A stretch of 64,000 nt of DNA, taken from the NCBI GenBank assembly GCA_020725885.1, contig DYEA01000017.1, positions 62,001 to 126,000 on the forward strand, given 5' to 3'. Position numbers and translations under genes: made by a program. Every line of letters starts with the position of its first letter. Within the stretch, counting starts at the first letter, position 1. Positions 55,064-64,000 of this stretch are shown piece after piece. Below the pieces are notes generated by a model. It saw only the letters and a list, made by a program, of their open reading frames with translations, did no database searches and had not been told where the DNA came from. Source of the stretch: Slackia sp. (GTDB lineage: Bacteria > Actinomycetota > Coriobacteriia > Anaerosomatales > Anaerosomataceae).

Positions 55064-55987
55064 TTGGGCGAGCTGGAAGACGTGCGCAGTCTCGTTGCGG
55101 AGACACGGCGGCTGGCCGCCGAGCGCGACGCGGTCATCCTCGCCCACAATTACCAACGTCCCGAGGTGCAAGACGCCGCCGACTTCGTGGGTGACTCGCT
55201 CGGGCTGTCCCGGCAGGCCGCGGCCACAGAGGCGAGCGTCATCGTGTTCGCGGGCGTGCACTTCATGGCTGAGACCGCGAAGATCATCTCGCCTGAGAAG
55301 ACCGTGCTGATGCCAGAGCCCGCGGCGGGCTGCCCGATGGCCGACATGATCACGGCCGAGCAGGCAGAGGCGTTCAAGGCCGCCCACCCGGGGGCGCCCC
55401 TCGTCACCTACGTGAACTCGTCTGCCGAAGTCAAGGCCGTCTCGGACGTGTGCTGCACGTCGGCCAACGCGCCCGAGGTCGTCCGCTCGCTCGAGGTCGA
55501 GCGCGTGCTGTTCGCGCCGGACCGGAACCTCGCGGCGTGGGTGGCGTCGCAGGTGCCTGACGTGGAGGTCGTCGCGTGGGACGGGTTCTGTCCGGCGCAC
55601 GACAGGGTGACTCCCGAAGCAGTGTTGGCAGAGAAGCGCGAGCACCCGGAGGCCGAGGTGCTCGTGCATCCAGAGTGCAGGCCGGAGGTCGTGGCGCTCG
55701 CGGATGCCGTGCTGTCGACGTCGGGGATGCTTCGGCACGTGGCCGTCTCGGCATCCGAGGAATTCATCGTCGTCACCGAGGAAGGTCTGCTGCACGCTCT
55801 GGACAAGGCGGCGCCTGGCAAGCGGTTCCGGGGTCTCTGTCCGCCGATGCTGTGCTCGAACATGAAGCTCACGACGCTGCAGAAGCTGCGGGACTGCCTG
55901 CGGGACATGACAGGGGCGGTCGAGGTGCCTGAGGGCGTCAGGGTCCGCGCGGCGCGCGCCGTCGAGCGCATGGTGGCGATCGGGTGA
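55064..55987 (+). CDS. nadA: Quinolinate synthase
   Basis: 4Fe-4S enzyme of 307 residues that makes quinolinate from iminoaspartate and dihydroxyacetone phosphate. The blocks VILAHNYQRPEVQDAADFVGDSLGLS, VFAGVHFMAETAKI and CSNMKLTTL are typical of the short NadA form. The start is a TTG (55064) with GAAGGGGAGGG upstream. Its 3' end overlaps nadB. Confidence 0.96.
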   Translation: MGELEDVRSLVAETRRLAAERDAVILAHNYQRPEVQDAADFVGDSLGLSRQAAATEASVIVFAGVHFMAETAKIISPEKTVLMPEPAAGCPMADMITAEQAEAFKAAHPGAPLVTYVNSSAEVKAVSDVCCTSANAPEVVRSLEVERVLFAPDRNLAAWVASQVPDVEVVAWDGFCPAHDRVTPEAVLAEKREHPEAEVLVHPECRPEVVALADAVLSTSGMLRHVAVSASEEFIVVTEEGLLHALDKAAPGKRFRGLCPPMLCSNMKLTTLQKLRDCLRDMTGAVEVPEGVRVRAARAVERMVAIG

Positions 55988-57654
55988 GCCCGCCCATGGA
56001 CGGTGCGCTCGACTTGGGCCCGCTCGACAGGCGCTACCTGCTGCCGTTCGACACGGACGAGCTGCCGTCCCGCGCGTGCGACGTGCTCGTCGTCGGCAGC
56101 GGCATCGCCGGGCTGACCGCCGCGTTGCACGCCGCGGCGTTCGCGCGAGTGCTGCTCGTGACGAAGGCGCCGCTCACGGAGACCAACACGTGGTACGCCC
56201 AGGGCGGCATCGCCGGCGCGGTCGGGGAAGCGGATTCGGTCGAGCTGCACGTCGCAGACACGCTGGTGGTCGGGCAAGGGCTCTGCGATCCGGCCGTGGT
56301 TCGCGCGGTGGTGCAGGAAGCGCCGGAAGCGCTTGCGGAGCTCGAGGCGTTCGGGGTCGCGTTCGACCGGACGCCGGACGGGCGCATCGCGCTCGCGCGC
56401 GAAGGCGGACACAGCCTTCCGCGGGTTCTCCACTCCGGCGACGCGACCGGTGCGGAGGTGCAAGACGCGCTCACCGCTGCGGTGCGAGGCCATCGGGGGA
56501 TCGAGATCCTCGAGCGGGCGTTCCTGGTCGACGTCCTGACGCATGACGGCCGCTGCGTCGGCGCGCTGGTGCTCGAGGACGGCGCCTCTGGGCCGACGGC
56601 CGTGTGGGCGGGCTCCACGGTGCTCGCGACCGGGGGCTGCGGGCAGGTGTACCGCGTCACCACGAATCCCGAGGTCGCGACCGGGGACGGCGTCGCTGCG
56701 GCGTGGCGAGCGGGGGCGCTCGTGACGGACACGGAGTTCGTGCAGTTCCATCCGACGGCGCTCGATTCCGCGGCGAGCCCCAAGTTCCTCATCACCGAGG
56801 CGCTGCGGGGAGAAGGCGCGTACCTGCTCGACTGCGAGGAGCGCCGGTTCATGCTCGATGCCCACCCGCTCGCGGAGCTCGCGCCGCGCGACGTCGTGAG
56901 CCGCGAGATCGAGCGGGTGATGGCGCGCTGCAAGCGGCCGAACGTGTGGCTCGATGCGCGGCACTTGGGCGAGGAGTTCCTGAAGAAGCGCTTCCCGAGC
57001 ATCTGGCGGGCGTGCGAGGAGGCGGGCTACGACCTCGCGCGCGACCTCGTGCCGGTGGCGCCGGCGGCCCACTACGCCGTCGGGGGCGTGCTCACCGACC
57101 TGGACGGCCGCACCTCCGTGCCGGGGCTGTATGCGTCGGGCGAGGCCGCGGCGACGGGACTGCACGGCGCGAACCGGCTGGCGAGCAACTCGCTGCTCGA
57201 AGGGCTCGTCTTCAGCCGCCGCATCGCGCGGGCGCTGGAGCGGGGGCATTCGGCGCCGCCTCGCGCTCGCATCGTCGAGCGGATCGACGGAGTTAGCGCT
57301 GGCGGGACGCCGCTCCTCCGGTCTCGCCTGCAGGCGCTCATGAGCGAGCGCGTGGGTATGACGCGGAGCGAAGAGGGGCTGGCCATGGCCTGTGCAGAGA
57401 TCGAGGCGCTTGCGGCAGGGCTTGGTGGGCCTGCGCTCGACGTGGCTGGGATGGAGTCTCGCAACCTCGTCACTGCTGCCGCGCTCATCGCGTGCTCCGC
57501 CCGGACGCGCACCGAGAGCCGGGGCGTGCACTATCGCTCGGACTTTCCGGAGCGCGACGACGAGCGTTGGAGGGTGCGGCTGGCGTGGAAGCGAGGCGAG
57601 GCGGCCGCGGCCGCGGTGCCTGTGCCCGCGATAGCCACGGAGGCGGGGACATGA
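55984..57654 (+). CDS. nadB: L-aspartate oxidase
   Basis: FAD enzyme of 556 residues that makes iminoaspartate for NadA. VLVVGSGIAGLTAALHA binds FAD, and NTWYAQGGIAGAVGE and VQFHPTALDSAASPKFLITEALRGEGAYL are family blocks. The GTG start overlaps the nadA stop. In anaerobes fumarate is the usual electron acceptor; that is family knowledge, not seen here. It overlaps nadC by 4 nt. Confidence 0.96.
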   Translation: MSPPMDGALDLGPLDRRYLLPFDTDELPSRACDVLVVGSGIAGLTAALHAAAFARVLLVTKAPLTETNTWYAQGGIAGAVGEADSVELHVADTLVVGQGLCDPAVVRAVVQEAPEALAELEAFGVAFDRTPDGRIALAREGGHSLPRVLHSGDATGAEVQDALTAAVRGHRGIEILERAFLVDVLTHDGRCVGALVLEDGASGPTAVWAGSTVLATGGCGQVYRVTTNPEVATGDGVAAAWRAGALVTDTEFVQFHPTALDSAASPKFLITEALRGEGAYLLDCEERRFMLDAHPLAELAPRDVVSREIERVMARCKRPNVWLDARHLGEEFLKKRFPSIWRACEEAGYDLARDLVPVAPAAHYAVGGVLTDLDGRTSVPGLYASGEAAATGLHGANRLASNSLLEGLVFSRRIARALERGHSAPPRARIVERIDGVSAGGTPLLRSRLQALMSERVGMTRSEEGLAMACAEIEALAAGLGGPALDVAGMESRNLVTAAALIACSARTRTESRGVHYRSDFPERDDERWRVRLAWKRGEAAAAAVPVPAIATEAGT

Positions 57655-58565
57655 CGACGGACAGCTTCGCACGCGAAGTCGACGACGCGGTGGCGCGGGC
57701 GCTCGCCGAGGACCTCGGAGTCGAGGCCGCCGCGCTGCTCGCTGCATCGCCAACGGTGCTGGAGCGCGACGCGACGACTGCAGCGTTGTTCGACCCTAAG
57801 GAGCGGTTCCGGGGCGCGGTCAACGCTCGTCAACCGTGCGTGGTCTGCGGCGTGGCGGCAGCGCAGCGCGCGTTCACGATGCTTGCCGAGGCCGCAGGCC
57901 TCGCTGGCGAGCTGCGAGCGACGCCGCTCGCTGCGGACGGACACGAGGTCGAGGCGGGGACCTCGGTGCTGTGGGTGGAAGGGCCTGCCCGCGTCGTGCT
58001 CGCTGCAGAGCGGACAGCGCTCGACTTCTTGATGGTGCTCTCGGGTATCGCGACCGAAGCGCGCCGGTGGCAGCGAGCGGCTGGACCTGCCTTGAAGGTC
58101 TACGACACGCGCAAGACCTACCCGGGGCTCCGCGCGCTGAGCAAGCACGCCGTCGCTGCCGGCGGCGCGCACAACCACCGTGCGGGGCTCTGGGACATGG
58201 TGCTCATCAAGGACAACCACGTCACGCGCATCGGAAGCGTCGCCGAAGCGGTGCGGCGAGCGAAGACCGCTCGGCCGGACCTGCTGGTGGAGGTGGAGGT
58301 GGAGAGCCTCGCCGACGCCATCGCGGCGGTCGAGGCAGGCGCAGACGTCGTCATGCTCGACAACATGGACGACGATGCGGTGGCCGCTGCGGTGCGGGCG
58401 GTCAGGGAAGCCGCGGCGCGAGCCGGCCGCGGCGTCGAGATCGAGGCCTCAGGGCGTGTGACGATCGAGCGTCTGCCGCGTCTTGCGGCGCTCGGCATGG
58501 ACCGCGTCTCGACGAGCCGCATCACGCTCGCGCCGCCGATCGACTTCGGACTGGACGAGGAGTGA
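57651..58565 (+). CDS. nadC: Quinolinate phosphoribosyltransferase
   Basis: Makes nicotinate mononucleotide. The 304-residue protein has YDTRKTYPGLRALSKHAVAAGGAHNHRAGLWDMVLIKDNH and a late EASGRVTIERLPRLAALGMDRVS. ATG 57651 overlaps the nadB stop and a GGAGGCGGGG site lies just upstream. It completes the NAD de novo operon nadABC. Confidence 0.97.
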   Translation: MTTDSFAREVDDAVARALAEDLGVEAAALLAASPTVLERDATTAALFDPKERFRGAVNARQPCVVCGVAAAQRAFTMLAEAAGLAGELRATPLAADGHEVEAGTSVLWVEGPARVVLAAERTALDFLMVLSGIATEARRWQRAAGPALKVYDTRKTYPGLRALSKHAVAAGGAHNHRAGLWDMVLIKDNHVTRIGSVAEAVRRAKTARPDLLVEVEVESLADAIAAVEAGADVVMLDNMDDDAVAAAVRAVREAAARAGRGVEIEASGRVTIERLPRLAALGMDRVSTSRITLAPPIDFGLDEE

Positions 58566-58570
58566 GCGCG

Positions 58571-59047
58571 ATGTCCGAGTCCGAGGTCCAGATCTCCGCA
58601 GAGGCGCAGCGCATCCGCGCGGAGTACCTCCGCTGGTTCCGCAGGCACGCGCTCGCGCTCGCTGTGCCGCTTGCGTCGCTTGCGTGGGGCCAGTTCGCGA
58701 TCGCATCGCTGCCGGCGTGGCCGCAGCCGCCAGCGGGCCTGCGGTCGATGCTGCTCGCGCTCGCGGCCGGCTCGGTCGTCTTCGGGCGCGCGCTGAAGAA
58801 GCGTGCGGTCGACGCCGGCTCTGGGGGCGACGTGTTCGTTGCGGCCCGCCGCCTGTCGCGTGACCTGGCCGTGGCGGCCGTAGCGCCGAGCGTCGTCGGT
58901 GCCGTCCTCGTCCCGATGACCAGATCGGCGCTCGACCTGTACCTGACGCTTGGCTTCTCGCTGCTCGGATGTGCGACGATGTTCCCGCGCGCCTCCGACT
59001 GGGCGCGCTGGATCGGAGTCCGCCACGGCAGCGAAGGTGACGCGTGA
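58571..59047 (+). CDS. Small membrane protein, unknown
   Basis: A 158-residue protein with about four hydrophobic segments. I do not recognise a family. ATG 58571 is chosen over GTG 58562 because GAGGAG lies about 9 nt upstream. It sits between nadC and the DedA gene and overlaps the latter by 4 nt, so it belongs to the same transcript. Confidence 0.7.
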   Translation: MSESEVQISAEAQRIRAEYLRWFRRHALALAVPLASLAWGQFAIASLPAWPQPPAGLRSMLLALAAGSVVFGRALKKRAVDAGSGGDVFVAARRLSRDLAVAAVAPSVVGAVLVPMTRSALDLYLTLGFSLLGCATMFPRASDWARWIGVRHGSEGDA

Positions 59048-59733
59048 CCCCGCATACCGGCATTCCTCCGCTCGACTGGGTGCTCTCGCTGCTCGACAGC
59101 TGGGGCTACCTGCTCGTGTTCGTGTTCACCATCATCGAGAACCTCTTCGTTATCGGCTCGTTCACGCCGGGAGAGACGATCGTCATGGCCGCCGGCTTCC
59201 TGACGGTCAAAGGCCACCTGGACTGGCGCATCGTGTTCGTCTGCTCCATCGTGGGGACGCTCACGGGCTCCAACATCTCGTACTTCTTCGGCCGTCGCGG
59301 CGGACGCCAGGCGCTGGAGCGGTACGGCGGGAGGTTCGTCGACGCCGAGCGCATCCTCGCGGCTGAGGAGTACTTCGAGCGTCACGGTCCCAAGACCGTG
59401 CTCATCGCTCGCTTCGCCGCGGTGTTCAAGAACTTCGTGCCCGTGATCGCCGGCGCGTCCAAGATGCGGATCGTGCTGTTCGAGGCCTACACGCTGCTGG
59501 GAGCGCTCGCGTACACGACGCTCATGGTGGTGCTCGGACGGGTCTTCGGAGAGAATTTCGACGTGGCGCTGGAGATCGCGCGCAACATCACGTGGGCAGG
59601 GCTCGTGCTGCTGGTGGCGATGGTGGCGGCGCTTCTGATGGGGCGGCGCCGGTACCTCCGGGCCAAGGTGGCAGAGCTCGCGCGACAAGCCGAGGAGGAG
59701 GAGGCCGAGCGGAATGCGCAGCCGGAGGGCTGA
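59044..59733 (+). CDS. DedA-family membrane protein
   Basis: A 229-residue DedA/VTT-domain protein. The blocks FTIIENLFVIGSFTPGETIVMAAGFL, GSNISYFFGRRGG and LIARFAAVFKNFVPVIAGASKM are diagnostic. These proteins are thought to flip membrane lipids such as undecaprenyl phosphate. The start is a GTG that overlaps the previous gene, and the 3' end overlaps birA by 20 nt. Confidence 0.93.
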   Translation: MTPHTGIPPLDWVLSLLDSWGYLLVFVFTIIENLFVIGSFTPGETIVMAAGFLTVKGHLDWRIVFVCSIVGTLTGSNISYFFGRRGGRQALERYGGRFVDAERILAAEEYFERHGPKTVLIARFAAVFKNFVPVIAGASKMRIVLFEAYTLLGALAYTTLMVVLGRVFGENFDVALEIARNITWAGLVLLVAMVAALLMGRRRYLRAKVAELARQAEEEEAERNAQPEG

Positions 59734-60685
59734 AGTCGCACGGATGCTTGCGAGCGCACGCGGGGACTGGGTGTCTGGCGAGCGCATCGCGCGTGCCCTG
59801 GACATCAGCCGCACGGCCGTCGCGAAGCACGTCGAAGCGTTGCGCGAGCTCGGATACGTCATCGACTCTGCGAACCGCAAGGGCTATCGCCTCGCGTCCG
59901 TGCCTGACGAGGTCGTTCCGACCGAGGTGGAGCGGCTCGTCACGGACCCGTTCTGGAACCGGTTCGAGGGCGGACGCGTGACGGGCTCGACGAACGAGGA
60001 CTGCAAGGCGCTCGCGCGGGCCGGCGTGCCCGAAGGGGCGGTCGTCGTCGCAGCCGAGCAGACGGCGGGACGGGGGCGTCTCGGGCGGCAGTGGGTCTCG
60101 CCGTGCGGGGGAGCGTACTTCTCGGCGCTCCTGAGGCCGCCTCTGGCTGCGATCGACGTCCCGCCGCTGGCGCTCGTCTGCTCGCTCGGCGTCGCGATGG
60201 CGCTGGAGGCGGCAGGGGCGCCCGTCGCGCTGAAGTGGCCCAACGACATCTACCTGGGGTGGCGGAAGCTTGGCGGGGTGTTGCTTGAGATGTCTGCCGA
60301 AGCAGACATGGTCGAGTGGGTCGTCGCAGGCTGCGGCATCAACGTGCGCCGCGTCCCTGGGCTCGCGCCTGACGTCGCGGTGCTGGAGGAAGTGGCGGCC
60401 ATGTCACCGGCAGAGGTGGCCGCGCTCGCGCTCGACGGCATGGCGCAGGCGTACCGCGAGTTCCTCCGGACGGGGCTGGCGGGGCTGCTCCGGCAGTACG
60501 AGCAACGGCACCTGCTGGCCGGACGCGAGGTGTCGGTCCGGGACCTCGCCGGCGCGGCCGTCGCCCACGGCGAGGTGATGGGCGTGGACGGGATGGGCAG
60601 GCTCCTGGTGCTGACGGGCGACGGACCCGTTGCGGTCTCCGCCGGTGAGGTCACGCTTTCGCGGGAAGGGATGCCGGGTGAGTGA
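59714..60685 (+). CDS. birA: Biotin-protein ligase and biotin operon repressor
   Basis: A 323-residue BirA. The N-terminal winged helix (VSGERIARALDISRTAVAKHVEALRELGY) binds DNA, and the ligase domain has the biotin-AMP motif GRGRLGRQW (119-127) and KWPNDIYLGWRKLGGVLLE. It attaches biotin to carboxylases and can repress biotin genes. No biotin gene is in the window. It overlaps the DedA gene upstream and the next membrane-protein gene by 8 nt. Confidence 0.96.
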   Translation: MRSRRAEVARMLASARGDWVSGERIARALDISRTAVAKHVEALRELGYVIDSANRKGYRLASVPDEVVPTEVERLVTDPFWNRFEGGRVTGSTNEDCKALARAGVPEGAVVVAAEQTAGRGRLGRQWVSPCGGAYFSALLRPPLAAIDVPPLALVCSLGVAMALEAAGAPVALKWPNDIYLGWRKLGGVLLEMSAEADMVEWVVAGCGINVRRVPGLAPDVAVLEEVAAMSPAEVAALALDGMAQAYREFLRTGLAGLLRQYEQRHLLAGREVSVRDLAGAAVAHGEVMGVDGMGRLLVLTGDGPVAVSAGEVTLSREGMPGE

Positions 60686-61541
60686 GCTGAGGGCACGCCC
60701 CATCGGCGTGCTCATCGACGACGCGCTCGCGATGTACCGGGCGAACGCCCGCCCGATCCTGCTGGCGGCGGCGCTCAGCGTCTTCCCAGCCGCGCTGTTC
60801 GTCGGGCTCGGCCAGGAGTTCTACCTGCGCGGGTTCTTCGAGACCATCGTCGCAGCGAGGGACACCGCCATGGCCACGCCGTCGTTCTCGGTGCTCCTCG
60901 GGTACGCTGCGATGAGCCTCGGCCTGTGGCTGATGCTGTTCGGCCGGGCATACCTCGACGTCACCGTGCTGGCGGCGGCTCCGCAGATGCTTCACGGACG
61001 CGTCACGGACGCAAGGGCATTCTTGAAAGGCGGCCTTCGGCGGTATGGCTGGTACCTGCTCACGGGCTGGCTCGTGCAGGTCGCTGCCCAGCTCGCAGCG
61101 TTCGCGAGCTTCTTTGCTCTGTTCGCCGGCGGCCTCGTGCTCTGGACGTTCTGGTCGCTCGCCGCGCCCATCACGGTGCTGGAGAACGCGAACACCTCGG
61201 AAGGCATCCGGCGGTCGTTCGAGCTCGTGAAGCCTCACTTCTGGCGTGTGCTGCGCTTCCTCGTGCTGCTCACCGTGCTCGTCGGGCTGTTCGAGGGCGC
61301 GGTCGCCTCGCCGCTCATCGTCAGGCAGGTGGTCGTCGCCGCCCAGAACCCCGAGGCGATCTTCTACCAGACGCCGGTCGCGTGGAAGATCGTAGAGGGG
61401 CTGGTGCTAGCGGCCTCGATGACGTTCGTGGCGCCGATCACGTCGCTGGCGTTCTTCGTGCTGTACATCGACCTGCGGACACGCTCCGAGGGGATCGACC
61501 TCATCATGCGGGCGCGGCGGTTGGCGGCTCGACGAGCATGA
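60678..61541 (+). CDS. Multi-pass membrane protein, unknown
   Basis: A 287-residue protein with about six hydrophobic segments. The part around APITVLENANTSEGIRRSFELVKPHFWRVL resembles the glycerophosphodiester-phosphodiesterase-like membrane domain found in YciC-like proteins, but no catalytic motif is seen. GTG 60678 overlaps birA and has GGGAAGGG upstream. It overlaps the DUF4129 gene by 4 nt. Confidence 0.75.
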   Translation: MSELRARPIGVLIDDALAMYRANARPILLAAALSVFPAALFVGLGQEFYLRGFFETIVAARDTAMATPSFSVLLGYAAMSLGLWLMLFGRAYLDVTVLAAAPQMLHGRVTDARAFLKGGLRRYGWYLLTGWLVQVAAQLAAFASFFALFAGGLVLWTFWSLAAPITVLENANTSEGIRRSFELVKPHFWRVLRFLVLLTVLVGLFEGAVASPLIVRQVVVAAQNPEAIFYQTPVAWKIVEGLVLAASMTFVAPITSLAFFVLYIDLRTRSEGIDLIMRARRLAARRA

Positions 61542-62527
61542 AGCGTCGACGGGCATCGATCCTGCCGATGGCGTTCGCGACCGCTGTCGCGCTGGTCTTG
61601 CAACTGCACCCGGCAGCCGTTGCTTCCGTGCCATCGATCGAAGGCGCGTACCGCGCCGTCTCAGAGGCTCGAGTGCTGGACGAGCGCGCTGCTTCGAAGG
61701 TCGCGAGCGAGGTCGAGCCGACCCTTCAGGCGATCGGCGACGCTGACGGCCTCGGGCTTGTCGAGCGGCTGCGGAGCGCTCGGTCTGCCGACGAGCGCGA
61801 GGCGGCGAGGAAGGACCTCGAGGCACGCCTGCGGACGCTCGCGGCGTTCGGCGCGCAGGGAGAAGCCCGTGTTCCGAAGCACGACCGCGCGCTCCTGGAG
61901 CGCATCATGGCCGAGGAGGGAGTGGCGGAAGGCGCGGCCGCTCAGGAATTCGTGCGGAGCATCCAGCAGCGGGTGCTCGACTGGATCGAGCGCGTCGCGT
62001 CTCGCTGGTTCGGCTCCGACGCCGCGTCCGCCGGGCTCGAAGCGGTCTACTACGTCGCTCTTGCCGTCAGCGCCGTGATCGCCGCGTGGCTCGTGTGGCG
62101 CCTGTTGAGCGCGCTGCTCGGACGCGCCCCCTCGGATCGCTCGAGGGGCCGACAGAGCCGTGCCGGCCAGGCCGAGCCAGTGGTGGACGCGGCGAGGGGT
62201 CTGCCCGCTGACGCGCTCGCGTACGCCGACGCCGAAGCGGACGCGGGGCGGTTCCGGGAGGCGGTCCGCGCGCTGTTCGGCGGTGCCGCGCGCCTGCTCG
62301 TCGAGCGCGGAGCGATCCCTGTGACTCGGACCCGCACGACGAAAGAGATCCTCCAGGACGTGCTGCAACGTGCCCCCGGGGTCCACCGGCCCCTCGCTGC
62401 GCTGGCGGGCGTGTTCGAACCAGCGTGGTATGGGCACGTGGATCCGGGCGCGGACGGGTACGCGGCAGCGAGGCTGGCGTATCTTCAGGTGGATCAGGCG
62501 GCCGCCGCGGCAGGTGATCGCCCATGA
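61538..62527 (+). CDS. DUF4129 protein
   Basis: A 329-residue protein with an N-terminal signal peptide (ILPMAFATAVALVLQLHPAAVA), a helical extracytoplasmic part, a single membrane helix near residue 175 (AVYYVALAVSAVIAAWLVWRLL), and a C-terminal cytoplasmic DUF4129 domain (DAGRFREAVRALFGGAARLLVERGAIPVTRTRTTKEI). It lies next to DUF4350 and MoxR genes, a set common in actinobacteria and often linked to transglutaminase or DUF58 proteins. Its biochemical role is unknown. Confidence 0.88.
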   Translation: MKRRRASILPMAFATAVALVLQLHPAAVASVPSIEGAYRAVSEARVLDERAASKVASEVEPTLQAIGDADGLGLVERLRSARSADEREAARKDLEARLRTLAAFGAQGEARVPKHDRALLERIMAEEGVAEGAAAQEFVRSIQQRVLDWIERVASRWFGSDAASAGLEAVYYVALAVSAVIAAWLVWRLLSALLGRAPSDRSRGRQSRAGQAEPVVDAARGLPADALAYADAEADAGRFREAVRALFGGAARLLVERGAIPVTRTRTTKEILQDVLQRAPGVHRPLAALAGVFEPAWYGHVDPGADGYAAARLAYLQVDQAAAAAGDRP

Positions 62528-63657
62528 AGATCCGGCTGAAGGTCGATCCCCTGCTGGCCGTCGCGCTCAGCGTCACCCTCGCGGTGATCGTGCTGTACGC
62601 TGTCGCGGTGTCGTCGGCGTTCAGCCGCGCGAGCGAGCGGATCCCGGTGCCGAGCATCTTCAGCTCCGCGCCCGAGGGGCTCCGCGTCCTGTACCGGTAC
62701 CTCGACGAGAGCGGGGTCGACGTTCGGCCGCTCCAGCAGTTCGACGCGCTCCCGCGGTCCGGGTCGCTCGTCGTCGTCGGGGACACGCCGCTGCAGGTCG
62801 ACCTGTCCGACGAGCACGTCGAGCGGCTCGCGGAGTGGGTCCGTGCGGGCGGCAGGCTCGTGATCGCCGGCGATGCGGGCGTCGCGATCGTCGAGCGTCT
62901 CGGCCTTCCAGCGGCCGTCGCACGCGGCTCGGAAGCGGAGATTCGGCCTCGAGTCCGCGTCCCGCTCACGGAGGGCGTCGGCCGGGTGGCCCTCGGGCCG
63001 GGCCGGGCCATCGCGGGCGATCCTCGATGGGTGGAGCTTTGTGGAGACGAAGCCGGCGCGGCCTTGCTGGCAGCGCGGGTCGACGGGGGCCAGGTGCTGT
63101 GGCTGGCCGACGCAGGGCCGCTCACGAACGAACGCATCGGCGAGGCGGACAACGCCGTGCTTGCGCTGCATCTCGCCAGCGCTCGGCAGCCCGTGTGGTT
63201 CGACGAGTACCACCAGGGTTTCGCGCGAGGCGGAAGCGCCTTCGAGCGGCTGGGGCCGGGCGGTCAGGCGGCGACGGTGCTCGCGGCGCTCGGCCTCGTG
63301 CTGCTGCTCGCGAGCGCGTCTCGGCGCAGCGGTCCGCCGGTGCCAGCGCCCGCTGAGCAGCAGGCGCGCACGCTGACGTACATCGACTCCCTCGCCGCCC
63401 TTTACCGTCGAGCGGGCGCGCACAGGGAGGCGCTCTCCACGCTGCGGGACGGGCTGTCGCGCGCGCTCGTGCGCCGGTACGGCTCGCCAGTGGCGGGGCT
63501 CAAGCGGCATCCCGCGGCCGCCGAAGCGCTCTCGCGCGCCGACGCGCTGCTCGGGCGCGATACGATACCGGAAGACGAATTCCGCGAGGCGGCGCGCCTC
63601 GTGGCACGAGCGCGACGGGAGGTCGAGCGGCAGTGGCAGACGTCAGCAAGGTCGTAA
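62524..63657 (+). CDS. DUF4350 protein
   Basis: A 377-residue protein: an N-terminal membrane helix ([24 protein letters not shown]), a DUF4350 Rossmann-like domain ([45 protein letters not shown]), a second helix near residue 260, and a helical tail. It overlaps the DUF4129 gene by 4 nt and the MoxR gene by 25 nt. The set acts with a MoxR ATPase in an unknown membrane process. Confidence 0.88.
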   Translation: MKIRLKVDPLLAVALSVTLAVIVLYAVAVSSAFSRASERIPVPSIFSSAPEGLRVLYRYLDESGVDVRPLQQFDALPRSGSLVVVGDTPLQVDLSDEHVERLAEWVRAGGRLVIAGDAGVAIVERLGLPAAVARGSEAEIRPRVRVPLTEGVGRVALGPGRAIAGDPRWVELCGDEAGAALLAARVDGGQVLWLADAGPLTNERIGEADNAVLALHLASARQPVWFDEYHQGFARGGSAFERLGPGGQAATVLAALGLVLLLASASRRSGPPVPAPAEQQARTLTYIDSLAALYRRAGAHREALSTLRDGLSRALVRRYGSPVAGLKRHPAAAEALSRADALLGRDTIPEDEFREAARLVARARREVERQWQTSARS

Positions 63658-64000
63658 AGCTCGCGGAGGCGGTTCGCGCGGAGGTCGGCAAGGCGGTCGT
63701 CGGGCAGACCGAGGTCGTCGACGCGCTGCTCGTCGGGCTGATCACCGGCGGCCACGTGCTCATCGAGGGCGTGCCGGGCACCGCGAAGACGCTCATCGCG
63801 CGGGCGATGGCGCACGCGCTCGACGTGTCGTTCAAGCGCATCCAGTTCTCGCCCGACATGATGCCGGCCGACGTCGTCGGCACGAACGTCTTCGATGCCA
63901 AGCAACAGGAGTTCTACCTGCGGCGCGGGCCGATCTTCGCGAACGTCGTGCTCGCCGACGAGATCAACCGGACGCCCCCCAAGACGCAGGCTGCGCTGCT
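63633..64000 (+). CDS. MoxR-family AAA ATPase, cut by window end
   Basis: The first 122 residues of a MoxR AAA ATPase. Walker A GVPGTAKT and Walker [20 protein letters not shown] are intact up to the edge. GTG 63633 has GGGAGG upstream and the gene overlaps DUF4350 by 25 nt. MoxR proteins act as chaperones with DUF58/VWA partners, which would be expected just past the window. Confidence 0.93.
   Translation, partial: MADVSKVVKLAEAVRAEVGKAVVGQTEVVDALLVGLITGGHVLIEGVPGTAKTLIARAMAHALDVSFKRIQFSPDMMPADVVGTNVFDAKQQEFYLRRGPIFANVVLADEINRTPPKTQAAL

Noticed and set aside
55408-57753. Long minus-strand frame opposite nadA and nadB
   Set aside because: Antisense shadow with biased composition; the plus strand encodes intact NadA and NadB.

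Overview
The window is high-GC, tightly packed bacterial chromosome. Genes often overlap through GTGA or ATGA junctions, and GTG and TTG starts are common. The mix of futalosine-type menaquinone genes, a tungsten-type aldehyde:ferredoxin oxidoreductase, MinD ATPases carrying inserted ferredoxin domains, a ferredoxin-thioredoxin-reductase catalytic domain, a PadR regulator and a PIM-acyltransferase-like lipid gene suggests an anaerobic high-GC actinobacterium, perhaps of the Coriobacteriia. That assignment is an inference from gene content; no rRNA gene is present to confirm it.

Layout. 1-9.5 kb (minus strand): a type I restriction-modification operon, hsdM - fic - hsdS - DUF3644-like - hsdR - HNH nuclease, with a Fic protein between hsdM and hsdS and a 16-bp inverted repeat in front of fic. 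9.5-16.3 kb: a lipid-looking neighbourhood with a GNAT-type acyltransferase, a lysophospholipid acyltransferase, a CDP-alcohol phosphatidyltransferase, a patatin phospholipase, a CcmC-like membrane protein, an orphan HigA and a serine-palmitoyltransferase-like enzyme. Together these could make a sphingolipid-type lipid. 16.4-20.6 kb: a cobalamin riboswitch with a terminator, then btuFCD and cob(I)alamin adenosyltransferase. 20.6-22.8 kb: a YycJ-like hydrolase, then a three-gene redox operon ending in a ferredoxin-thioredoxin reductase/Rieske fusion. 23-28 kb: a complete branched-chain amino-acid transporter, livJHMGF.

28-36 kb (minus strand): mqnE-mqnA-mqnC, a glycosyltransferase, a DUF2905 protein, type II NADH dehydrogenase, an MTAP-family phosphorylase and an amidohydrolase. 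This run appears to link menaquinone synthesis to menaquinone reduction. 36-40 kb (minus strand): an osmoprotectant-type ABC transporter. 40.2-44.8 kb: a C_GCAxxG_C_C protein, tilS, hpt and ftsH. 44.9-47.9 kb: a PadR regulator with a textbook ATGT-N8-ACAT operator, two NifX-like proteins and two MinD-ferredoxin ATPases.

48-60.7 kb is a cofactor island: folE-folP-folK(DUF2007), a convergent AOR-MoaD-ThiF operon, panB-panC, nadA-nadB-nadC, a small membrane protein, a DedA protein and birA. 60.7-64 kb holds a membrane protein, a DUF4129 protein, a DUF4350 protein and the start of a MoxR AAA ATPase cut by the window edge. I saw no tRNA, rRNA, CRISPR array or insertion sequence.
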